Shown here piece after piece: positions 44,243-51,711 of a stretch of DNA of 64,000 bases. The stretch's first letter is position 1, and every line of letters starts with the position of its first letter. Both the position numbers and the translations under genes were made by a program. Origin of the DNA: an uncultured bacterium (lineage in GTDB: Bacteria > Bacillota > Clostridia > Oscillospirales > Oscillospiraceae); the NCBI GenBank assembly GCA_947176765.1, contig CAMWRX010000004.1, forward strand, positions 1-64,000. Reading direction: 5' to 3'. The notes beneath the pieces are model-generated. The model did not search any database. It saw only the letters and a program-made list of their open reading frames with translations, and was not told the origin of the DNA.

Positions 44243-45618
44243 GAATTGCTCCTTTCCTGCAATAAAACGGCTGCGGAAAATTCCCGCTGATCTGCTTTCA
44301 ACTCCAATTCTCCCATGTACTTCTCCGCCTCCCGGCGCACATTGGACAGGCCGATGCCGTGCATGGGAACATCCTCTTGTTTTATTGTGACAGGTAAACC
44401 GTCCTGTCCGAATACCACCTCGCCCGCGAAAGAGTTTTTGACTTCGATCAGAAAGAAACGTCCCTTCCTCTTTCCGGTCAGCGCAATAAACCGCTCCCCC
44501 TCGCTGACATTTACACAAGCCTCCACCGCGTTTTGCAGAAGGTTTTGCAGGATGATGCCCACGTCAAAGGCGTCATAGGCCCCCGGATCCGGGTAATGGA
44601 ACTCCGCCTGGAAACGGATGCCCAGGTCAAGGCTCCGCCGCCGTGTGTCGTTGACGATCACATCCGTGACTGGGTTTCCCGTCTGGAGCGTCAGTTCAAA
44701 GCCGCTCATGCTCTCGTCCATTTTGGCAATATAGTCGTCCAGGCTGGCGTATTCGCCGCGACCGGCCAAGCCCTTGATGTTGGTCATGTGGCCCCGCATT
44801 TCATGTTTCAGTTGACGGATGCGGGTATAGAACTGCTCCGCCTCGTGGATGCGTGCCCGGATCGCCTGTGTCTGCTGGCACTCAACGTAGTGGGTGGCCT
44901 GTTCCTCTTTCAGCGCCGCCATGCGCTGCTGGAAGACTACCGCCAGATAGGCCCCTCCATAAAACTGCAGGGCCAGCACCGGCACCACCGCTAAAAACGC
45001 CGGGTGCCGCTCGTAGAGCAGGAGAAAGACCCCGTCCTTGAACTCAAGCCACAGCCGGGAGACGATCTGCCCAAACAGGATACCCGCCGCCGGAATCAGG
45101 CTGAGATAGCACAGCTCCCAGCCGTGAAGCGGCATTTTTTGTTTTTGCATCTGCCGCTGGAGGGCGTACAGCATGACCGCCATCAGGGCAATATTTGCCA
45201 GCATGAACAGTGTCATCAGAACGGCGGCGCGGAGATAGATGACCTCCGGCGGCTGGTTGGGGGAGGGGCGCAGACGGTCCAGGAGGAAATAGGGGCTTTC
45301 CGTGATCAGCCCGCCGGATGTCCGGGTATTCCAGTAGAAAATGGCCAGCAGAAACGCCATCGGGCGCTTCAAGCTCAGCACCTTAGAGGCCGCTGTCAGG
45401 GTGACCGTCAGCACCAAACCGGAGAACCCCTGGGGAATGGCTGGATGGAGCGCGAACGGGACGGAGAGCAGATAGAACACGAAGATCAGGGCCAGTCTCC
45501 ACCGCCGTCCCCGCGACCGCAGGAACGGGCGCAGGAACAGGGCCAGGCAGGCGGCGTAGAGCAGTTCGGAAACAATGCCGAACACGTCGTTGAACACAAT
45601 GAATCCCGCTTCACTCAC
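44239..45618 (-). CDS. membrane sensor histidine kinase, GHKL/AgrC type
   Basis: 459 residues from GTG overlapping the regulator's stop by 4 bases. Six to seven membrane segments (residues 1-235) form the sensor. The dimerisation helix has the phospho-acceptor in RQLKHEMRGHMTNIKGL. The ATPase has an N-box-like LQNLLQNAVEACV, HGIGLSNVRREAEKYMG as G box, and no long D-box. AgrC-like kinases usually sense peptides. Encoded with a LytTR regulator. Confidence 0.92.
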   Translation of the reverse strand: MSEAGFIVFNDVFGIVSELLYAACLALFLRPFLRSRGRRWRLALIFVFYLLSVPFALHPAIPQGFSGLVLTVTLTAASKVLSLKRPMAFLLAIFYWNTRTSGGLITESPYFLLDRLRPSPNQPPEVIYLRAAVLMTLFMLANIALMAVMLYALQRQMQKQKMPLHGWELCYLSLIPAAGILFGQIVSRLWLEFKDGVFLLLYERHPAFLAVVPVLALQFYGGAYLAVVFQQRMAALKEEQATHYVECQQTQAIRARIHEAEQFYTRIRQLKHEMRGHMTNIKGLAGRGEYASLDDYIAKMDESMSGFELTLQTGNPVTDVIVNDTRRRSLDLGIRFQAEFHYPDPGAYDAFDVGIILQNLLQNAVEACVNVSEGERFIALTGKRKGRFFLIEVKNSFAGEVVFGQDGLPVTIKQEDVPMHGIGLSNVRREAEKYMGELELKADQREFSAAVLLQERSNS

Positions 45619-46340
45619 AGGCCGCCGCCCCCTTTCAGGAAGCGGAGATACGCCTTTACAAAGTCCTGATACTTATACTTTGAGAGCAACAGCGTTTCCC
45701 CGTTTGTCAGCGTCACTTCTGCTTTGCTGTACCCATCCACATAGGAGAGGTTGACCAGATAGCCCTTGTGGATGCGGAAAAACTGATTTTGCAGTTCCAG
45801 CTCCAAATCCCGGATTTTTGCGTAGCAGGCAAATTCACCGTCCAGCAAATGCAAAATGACCTTGTGATCGCTGCTTTCGATGTAGCAGATGCTGTCCAGC
45901 GGTACGGTCTTGCTGGTGTTGGCGGATTGGAGCGTCAGCACACGTCCTTTCTGCGGGTTTTCCCGGCGAGCCTGTATCTGCTCCACCGCGCGGGCAAAGA
46001 CCTGGGCAAACTTTTCCTCGTCCACCGGCTTCAGCAGGTAATAGAACGCACCCACGTCAAAGGCGTCGAACACATACCGCTCATAGCCGGTCACAAAGAT
46101 AATGACCGGCTGTGCCCTAAAAGTCTGTTCCCTGATTTTTCGCGCCAGGGCCATACCGTCCGGGCGGTCGGGGGCCAGCTCTATGTCCAAAAAGAGCAGG
46201 TCGATTTCCCGGTGATCCGCAAGGCACTCACCGGCGGAGGCGTACTCCACGATCTCGCAGGGGCAGGACTGTGCCCGGATCAAGGACGAGAGATAGGCTC
46301 GGATATTTGCTTCATCATCACAAATCGCTATTTTTATCAT
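45615..46340 (-). CDS. LytTR-family response regulator (AgrA/LytR type)
   Basis: 241 residues. Receiver: IKIAICDDEANIRAYL, phospho-Asp in IDLLFLDIEL, conserved Thr/Lys in FVTGYERYVF...YYLLKPVDEEKF. LytTR DNA-binding domain: SICYIESSDHKVILHLLDGEF, FFRIHKGYLVNLSYVDGYSKAEVTLTNGETLLLSKYKYQDF. LytTR proteins bind paired 9-base direct repeats with 12-base spacing; such repeats are present in the gap upstream of this gene. Confidence 0.94.
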   Translation of the reverse strand: MIKIAICDDEANIRAYLSSLIRAQSCPCEIVEYASAGECLADHREIDLLFLDIELAPDRPDGMALARKIREQTFRAQPVIIFVTGYERYVFDAFDVGAFYYLLKPVDEEKFAQVFARAVEQIQARRENPQKGRVLTLQSANTSKTVPLDSICYIESSDHKVILHLLDGEFACYAKIRDLELELQNQFFRIHKGYLVNLSYVDGYSKAEVTLTNGETLLLSKYKYQDFVKAYLRFLKGGGGL

Positions 46341-46402
46341 GGTAATCTTCCTCTATGTGCTTATTCGTTCAAATGGGTGCTGAAATAAAGGCGGTTGACG
46401 TG

Positions 46403-46496
46403 ACTGGACGATTTGACACCGCAACTGGACAGCGCAGAGCATTTTCACAGTGCACTTTTCTGCCGGTTGTGCTATAATGTGTGAAAGCTGTCCAGT
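46403..46496 (+). promoter_or_regulatory. candidate LytTR sites and PEBP-gene promoter
   Basis: ACTGGAC at 46403-46409 and 46424-46430, 21 bases apart, match LytTR spacing. ACTGGACAGC (46424-46433) is also the mirror of GCTGTCCAGT (46487-46496), and the two flank a TGCACT/16/TATAAT promoter (TATAAT at 46472-46477). Confidence 0.55.
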
Positions 46497-46532
46497 GGCA
46501 GGGGTACGTCCTGTGCCATTATAGGAGGAATT

Positions 46533-47021
46533 ATGGAAAATAGCAATTTGGAATTTGCCTGCATCGGACTGGGAAATGGCGGTATATTCCCGGCAGAAAA
46601 TACCGGGCGCGGATTGGACGTCTCGCCGGAGTTTGTCATCAAAAATTTATCACCCAATGCACAGACAATCGCAATCACGCTGGAAGATTTAAGCCACCCC
46701 ATCAAAAACTTCACACATTGGATTATCTGGAATATCCCAGCGAGGGACAGGATTATGGGCAAGATTCCCGCCGGTGCAAACGTCCCTGGAATGAGTGGAG
46801 TCCGCCAGGGCATCGGCTATGGCCTCCACAAATATGCGGGGCCTAAACCGCCAAGGGGCAAAACCCATACATACCGCTTTACCGTTTATACTTTGGACTG
46901 CAAAATTGAATTGAGTGCCCATTCCACGAAAAGGGCATTTTTGAAAAAAGCCGAAAGTCATATACTCCAAAAGGGAAGTATCATTGGTCGTTTTGAAGGA
47001 GAAACATCATGTACGAACTGA
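46533..47021 (+). CDS. YbhB/YbcL-family Raf-kinase-inhibitor-like (PEBP) protein
   Basis: 162 residues, ATG after AGGAGG. Family motifs: GRGLDVSPEF, the ligand-pocket LEDLSHPIKNFTHWIIWNIPA, then GMSGVRQGIGYG, KPPRGKTHTYRFTVYTLD. Bacterial PEBP proteins bind anionic ligands of unknown nature. Its end overlaps the MBL-fold gene by 13 bases; the two form an operon divergent from the LytTR system. Confidence 0.93.
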   Translation: MENSNLEFACIGLGNGGIFPAENTGRGLDVSPEFVIKNLSPNAQTIAITLEDLSHPIKNFTHWIIWNIPARDRIMGKIPAGANVPGMSGVRQGIGYGLHKYAGPKPPRGKTHTYRFTVYTLDCKIELSAHSTKRAFLKKAESHILQKGSIIGRFEGETSCTN

Positions 47022-47887
47022 TCCAAGTTTCGGAACGGAATTACTACATCCAAAGTCCGGCCAAAATCGGGCTGGTGAAGCTGAATGAGCAGGACGTCTG
47101 CCTGATCGACAGCGGCAACGATAAGGACGCGGGGCGCAAAGTCCGTCAGATTCTCAATGCCAACGGATGGCGGCTCACCGCTATCTACAACACCCACTCC
47201 AATGCCGACCACATCGGCGGCAACAAATATTTGCAGGGCCAGACCGGGTGCAGAATCTACGCGCCGGGGATTGACTGCGCCTTTACCCGTCACCCCGTCC
47301 TGGAGCCGTCCTTTTTATATGGCGGCTATCCTTGTAAGGAGCTGCGGCACAAATTCCTCATGGCCCAGGAGAGCGACGCCCAGGAGCTGATCCAGGAATC
47401 TATGCCGGAGGGCTTTGAGATCATCCCCCTGCCGGGGCATTTCTTTGATATGGTGGGCTTTCGGACACCTGATGATGTGGTCTATCTGGCGGACTGCCTG
47501 TCCAGCCGGGAAACATTGGACAAGTATCAGATCGGCTTTATCTATGATGTTGCCGCCTATCTGAACACGCTGGAGATGGTCAAATCCCTGCGGGCAAACA
47601 TGTTCATCCCGGCCCATGCCGCGGCCTCCGAGGATATAGCCGACCTCGCTCAGTATAACATCGACAAAGTGCTGGAAATTGCGGACAAGATCACCGGCAT
47701 CTGTCAGGAGCCGCTTTGTTTTGAAGCGATCCTGCAAAAGCTGTTTGCGGACTACGGGCTGACAATGAATTTTGAGCAATACGTTTTGGTGGGCAGCACC
47801 GTCCGCTCCTATCTGGCATGGCTGAAAGACAAGCAGGCTGTCACGGCCTTGTTTGAAAATAATACGTTGCTCTGGCATCAAGCATAA
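47009..47887 (+). CDS. MBL-fold metallo-hydrolase
   Basis: 292 residues, ATG after AAGGAG. The metal site is complete except for one change: THSNADHIGG (HxHxDH with the second His replaced by Asn), PGHFFDMVG, LADCLSS and PAHAA. Belongs to the glyoxalase II/beta-lactamase-like group. The C-terminal 90 residues are helical and specific to this subgroup. Substrate unknown. The His-to-Asn change in the first motif could alter metal use. Confidence 0.9.
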   Translation: MYELIQVSERNYYIQSPAKIGLVKLNEQDVCLIDSGNDKDAGRKVRQILNANGWRLTAIYNTHSNADHIGGNKYLQGQTGCRIYAPGIDCAFTRHPVLEPSFLYGGYPCKELRHKFLMAQESDAQELIQESMPEGFEIIPLPGHFFDMVGFRTPDDVVYLADCLSSRETLDKYQIGFIYDVAAYLNTLEMVKSLRANMFIPAHAAASEDIADLAQYNIDKVLEIADKITGICQEPLCFEAILQKLFADYGLTMNFEQYVLVGSTVRSYLAWLKDKQAVTALFENNTLLWHQA

Positions 47888-47928
47888 AACAGCGGCGCAG
47901 GGATTGGCTGACCGACTCCTGCGCTGTT
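47885..47928 (+). terminator. terminator of the PEBP-MBL operon
   Basis: AAACAGCG...GCGCAGG stem with CCTGCGC...TGTTT, followed by TCTT. Confidence 0.65.
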
Positions 47929-48015
47929 TTCTTGCTGTGCGTAAAAATGAAGATATTTTACAAGCCAACAGAATCCCCCGACTGGTATAATTGGGCGGAC
48001 AAGGGGGTGCACCGC

Positions 48016-48855
48016 ATGAAAAAAGAAGTACGAACAATAGTCTATGATGAAGAACTTCGCATTGAGGCTTACCGTTTTGAGGGAATTGTGCAGCCTTTCC
48101 CGAACCATTTCCACGAATATTATGTGATTGGCTTTATTGAGGGTGGGGAGCGTGCTTTGTCCTGCAAAGATCAGGAGTACACCGTCACAACGGGCGATGT
48201 CCTCTTGTTCAACCCCGGCGATAACCACGCCTGTGTCCAAAGCGACGATGGCACGCTGGACTATCGGGGGATCAACATCACGAAAGAGGTCATGCTTGAC
48301 TTAGCGGAGGAAGTCACGGGCAGGCGGGAGCTGCCCGGATTTTCCCGTAGCGTGATCGCTGATGAAGAAGTCACCTGCTGTCTGCGTCCGCTCCATGAGT
48401 TGGTCATGAAAGGTTCCAACGAGTTCGGGAAAGAAGAAAGCTTACTGCTCTTAATTTCGCGGCTGTCTCAGCAATACGGTCAGCCCTTTGAACGCTGTAT
48501 CCCGGAGTGCCGGGAGGAAATCGAAAAAGTCTGTGCCTTTATGGAACAGCATTACACCGAGCGCATTGATTTAGACCAGATTTGCCGCTGTGCAGGGTTG
48601 AGCAAATCCACCTTGCTCCGGGCCTTTGCGAAGTCAAAGGGCGTCACGCCGTACAGTTACCTGGAAAACATTCGCATCGGCAAAGCCAGGAAACTGCTGG
48701 AGCAGGGTGTTCCTCCCGTTGAGACGGCGCTGCAAACCGGCTTTTCCGATCAGAGTCATTTCACCAACTATTTCAACCGATTTATCGGACTGTCCCCAGG
48801 CAATTACCGCAGTATCTTTACAGGGCAATCGGAGACAGGGTCAAACGATTCTTGA
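48016..48855 (+). CDS. AraC-family transcriptional regulator
   Basis: 279 residues from the ATG at 48016 (AAGGGGGTGC upstream); the track's start lies before the -10 box (TATAAT at 47986-47991). N-terminal AraC cupin ligand domain: HFHEYYVIGFIEGGERALSCKDQEYTVTTGDVLLFNPGDNHAC. C-terminal HTH_18: IDLDQICRCAGLSKSTLLRAFAKSKGVTPYSYLENIRIGKARKLL and TGFSDQSHFTNYFNRFIGLSPGNYR. It probably controls the downstream DUF2000 gene, 17 bases away. Confidence 0.93.
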   Translation: MKKEVRTIVYDEELRIEAYRFEGIVQPFPNHFHEYYVIGFIEGGERALSCKDQEYTVTTGDVLLFNPGDNHACVQSDDGTLDYRGINITKEVMLDLAEEVTGRRELPGFSRSVIADEEVTCCLRPLHELVMKGSNEFGKEESLLLLISRLSQQYGQPFERCIPECREEIEKVCAFMEQHYTERIDLDQICRCAGLSKSTLLRAFAKSKGVTPYSYLENIRIGKARKLLEQGVPPVETALQTGFSDQSHFTNYFNRFIGLSPGNYRSIFTGQSETGSNDS

Positions 48856-48872
48856 GAAAGAGGAGAAGCAAA

Positions 48873-49295
48873 ATGGACTGGCAAAATGAAAAATGTGTCA
48901 TGGTCATTGACGAGAGCCTTCCGCTGGGCCTGATCGCAAATACGGCGGCAATCATGGGCATCACCCTGGGGAAGAAAATGCCGGAGGTGGTAGGGGCCGA
49001 TGTGACCGACCAGAGCGGAAACGAGCATCTTGGAATTATCGAATTTCCCGTGCCGATCCTGCGGGGTTCGCCAGAGATCATCAAACAGATACGGGAAAAG
49101 CTGTACCAGCCGGATTTCCAAGATTTGACCGTTGTGGACTTCTCCGATCTGGCCCAGGGCTGCAAAACCTACGACGAGTTTATTGAGAAGATGGGACACG
49201 TTCCCGAAAGCACTTTGCAATATTTTGGTGTTGCCATCTGTGGTGCGAAGAAAAAGGTCAACAAGCTCACGGGCAGTATGCCGCTGTTGAGATAA
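48873..49295 (+). CDS. DUF2000 family protein
   Basis: 140 residues from the ATG at 48873, which follows AGAGGAG. It matches DUF2000: KCVMVIDESLPLGLIANTAAIMGITLGKKMPEVVG...GIIEFPVPILRGS and ends with GVAICGAKKKVNKLTGSMPLL. The fold is peptidyl-tRNA-hydrolase-II-like, but no activity is known. Frequently found next to AraC-type regulators, as here. Confidence 0.9.
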   Translation: MDWQNEKCVMVIDESLPLGLIANTAAIMGITLGKKMPEVVGADVTDQSGNEHLGIIEFPVPILRGSPEIIKQIREKLYQPDFQDLTVVDFSDLAQGCKTYDEFIEKMGHVPESTLQYFGVAICGAKKKVNKLTGSMPLLR

Positions 49296-49306
49296 TCATT
49301 TTGAAT

Positions 49307-49349
49307 AGGGCCAAAAGGACAAGTCTGGGACTTATCCTTTTGGCCCTTT
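49307..49349 (+). terminator. terminator after the DUF2000 gene
   Basis: AGGGCCAAAAGGA...AAG stem with its complement around a 7-base loop, one mismatch. Confidence 0.75.
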
Positions 49350-49366
49350 CATAAACGATTGCGGTG

Positions 49367-49511
49367 GCCCGTCATGGATAGCGCTGGAATGGTGGAGACG
49401 GTTCTGCTTTGAGATATGGATATGGGAAAGTGGATGGGGTGGAGGGGTATTGATTTGGGGAAACTGTGCAAATTTGAGAAGGGTCAATTTGAGAAGCAAA
49501 ACGCCGCAAAC
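49367..49511 (+). repeat. direct repeat, copy B (right edge of accessory segment)
   Basis: Pair of 37156-37314. It ends at CGCCGCAAAC, inside what is the left arm of the inverted repeat at copy A; downstream the sequence becomes abruptly AT-rich. Confidence 0.75.
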
Positions 49512-50010
49512 TGTAAAACAATTGGTGCATTTTGATTCGTGACTTATGGTATCCTTATGTATAAAATGGCAAAATGCGTTTTCCTGTATTATATTTTACT
49601 GTTGGAAAACTGTAGTTTCACAGGGATAGCATGATACTTGGATAGTTCTTTTTGGCTATTGCATTTTCCAGATATTTCGCTTCAATAGCATATAAACACA
49701 GGGGTTTATCTTGCATATAGGCAAAATATATGCTATAGTATAAAGAAATATAGTTATCCCGTTAAGTCAACTGACCAGATATTTCAACAGTTGGAGTCGG
49801 CCGATCCAATTGTGTGGAGCCAAAAGAATATTGGCTGAAGTGAGCGCAAAACTTGTCCAGATACAGCTGAAGATTCGTTGCATTGCTGCAACCCATTTGT
49901 CAGCCGGTATATATGGCGACTGATGTATTTAGAAGCGATATGTCCGACTTTAAAGAATTTTTTGATGGAATTTTTGTGTAGTATATTTATTTGAGCAAGA
50001 TGGTAAAACT
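49512..50010. other. AT-rich non-coding gap with an orphan promoter
   Basis: No ORF with support in about 500 bases. A TTGCAT/17/TATAGT promoter is at 49711-49739 on the plus strand, about 490 bases before the methyltransferase; it may drive the defence operon with a long leader or a small RNA. Composition is much lower in GC than the core genome. Confidence 0.5.
49711..49739 (+). promoter_or_regulatory. sigma-A promoter upstream of the defence operon
   Basis: TTGCAT, 17-base spacer, TATAGT. Confidence 0.6.
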
Positions 50011-50206
50011 ATGCCCATTAGTTAGATGAAGCTTTTGGATTTCACTAGTTGAAAGACAGATAACAATGGCACAATTTAGAAGGAGTGCCAGCCTTTCCCC
50101 TCCTACACTGACAAAGCCCAATAAAAATGAGTATGTATCAATAGAGATACTTACTCGTATATGCAGTGTTCTTAACTGTGACATCGGAGATATTAGTAGA
50201 AATTGA
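50011..50206 (+). pseudogene. broken small XRE (Cro/C1) regulator
   Basis: The second half is intact in one frame: NEYVSIEILTRICSVLNCDIGDI is the diagnostic end of the small HTH_26 XRE family. Upstream the frame is broken by a TAG where Tyr is expected (MPIS*MKL) and by one extra T in the TTTT near 50034; removing it restores MKLWISLVERQITMAQF. It ends 27 bases before the methyltransferase, the place of a restriction-modification controller gene. Confidence 0.8.
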
Positions 50207-50232
50207 GAAGTAAGTAAATTCGAGGTGTGGAT

Positions 50233-51684
50233 ATGGCATCCCTTATTGATAGCCCTCATATAAAAGAAAAGTGTCAAATATTTACTCCGGCAGATATTGT
50301 AGCACAAATGCTGGACTTAGCGGGCTATGGCGAAAAATTGTTTGGAAAAACTGTTTTGGAAAATTCTTGCGGGAATGGAGAGTTCCTGGTTCAAATTGTT
50401 GAACGCTACATTGAAAGTGCTATACGGGAAGGAGTTTCCCGCAAGGATATACAGAAGGGATTAGAACATGATATTGTTGCCTATGAAATAGATGAGGAAT
50501 TGATTGGCATTTGTAAAGTGCGTTTAGATGCAGTAGCTCTAAAATATGATATGTTGGATGTTGATTGGAATATTTGCTGTGATAATTTTTTGGCTGAAAA
50601 GGTCGCTGGCCAGTATAATTACATAATTGGAAATCCACCATATATTGCATACCCTGACCTGCCAGAGAATGAGCGAAGAGAGATTAGGGCCCTTTTTTCG
50701 ACGTGTAAAAAAGGAAAATTTGACTATAGTTATGCATTTATTGAAAAGTCATTCGAAATGTTAACGGTTGGTGGTAAGCTGGTATATATAATTCCAAGCA
50801 ATATCTTTAAAAATGTTTTCGCAGAAGAACTACGGAAATTGATAAAAAATGACTTGAAAACAGTCATTGATTTTCCGCAGGATCAGATTTTTTCAGGGGT
50901 ATTGGTTTCTCCGGCCATAATTTTGGTGGAAAAGGGGAGCAGTGGGGATAGGTTGATTTACTCTAAAACCATGGGAAAAGAAACAAAAACTGAACTTATT
51001 TCGAAGGAAAGGTTTGAGGGAAAATGGATTTTTGAGACTGTTGACACACTTGGCACACGTTTAGGGGAGTATTTCAAGGTATCAAATTCAATCGCGACGC
51101 TCTGCAATCCGGTTTTTGTTTTAAAGGATGGTTATTTTGATGCAGGTTATTATTGCATTGAAAATGACAGGATAGAAACCGCAATTTTGAGAAAAACAAC
51201 CGGCCCAAAGAGCAAGCGATATAGGAAGGGAAAAGAAGAATATATTATCTTTCCCTATTATTATGATAACGATGGGAATCTTCTTCACTACACCGAAGAA
51301 GAGATGCAAAGACTTTTTCCCTGTGCAATGCAGTATCTTGAAAAGCACAGATCGAAACTTGATAAGCGGAAGTCGGATGAATCTGCTGAATGGTTCGAGT
51401 ATGGCAGATCACAGGCTTTGCGAGACGCAAACCGAAGGATGATTATGGTATCTTCCGTAATTTCGGAAGATACCAAGGCATATTTGCTTGACAAGGGAGA
51501 GCTCCCCTATGCGGGATTATACATTATTCCTACTGGGACAATATCGCTTGAAGATATTTTGAAGGAGTTGAACTCAAGCGCGTTTAAAAAATATATTTCT
51601 CGTGTTGGCGTAAGCGTAAGCGGATCATCTAAGAGAATTACAACAAAAGATATTGAAAACTACGTTTTTACTTCAGCATTTTAA
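50233..51684 (+). CDS. N6-adenine DNA methyltransferase (Eco57I/N6_Mtase type)
   Basis: 483 residues from the ATG at 50233 (GAGGTG 5-6 bases upstream), in preference to the GTG at 50227. SAM-binding motif LENSCGNGEFLVQIVER (about residue 40), motif IV IGNPPYIAYPD (NPPY, catalytic). Typical loops VGGKLVYIIPSNIF follow. The remaining 200 residues form a target-recognition region ending SVSGSSKRITTKDIENYVF. No nuclease domain is fused. It is first in a four-gene AT-rich operon, so it probably provides self-methylation for, or modulates, the ATPase/HNH components. Confidence 0.93.
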   Translation: MASLIDSPHIKEKCQIFTPADIVAQMLDLAGYGEKLFGKTVLENSCGNGEFLVQIVERYIESAIREGVSRKDIQKGLEHDIVAYEIDEELIGICKVRLDAVALKYDMLDVDWNICCDNFLAEKVAGQYNYIIGNPPYIAYPDLPENERREIRALFSTCKKGKFDYSYAFIEKSFEMLTVGGKLVYIIPSNIFKNVFAEELRKLIKNDLKTVIDFPQDQIFSGVLVSPAIILVEKGSSGDRLIYSKTMGKETKTELISKERFEGKWIFETVDTLGTRLGEYFKVSNSIATLCNPVFVLKDGYFDAGYYCIENDRIETAILRKTTGPKSKRYRKGKEEYIIFPYYYDNDGNLLHYTEEEMQRLFPCAMQYLEKHRSKLDKRKSDESAEWFEYGRSQALRDANRRMIMVSSVISEDTKAYLLDKGELPYAGLYIIPTGTISLEDILKELNSSAFKKYISRVGVSVSGSSKRITTKDIENYVFTSAF

Positions 51685-51711
51685 TAAGATGTAGGAATTG
51701 GGGACGGTGGC

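Noticed and set aside
46533-49295. PEBP-MBL-AraC-DUF2000 genes as cargo that came with the serine recombinase
   Set aside because: They lie inside the repeats, but their composition and promoters are like the core genome; I cannot tell cargo from trapped host genes.
37156-49511. The direct repeats as CRISPR repeats or IS ends
   Set aside because: Only two copies 12 kb apart, too long for CRISPR units, and no transposase is present between them.
49987-50307. 106-aa minus-strand ORF
   Set aside because: Opposite the XRE pseudogene and the methyltransferase start; no ribosome site or recognisable domain.
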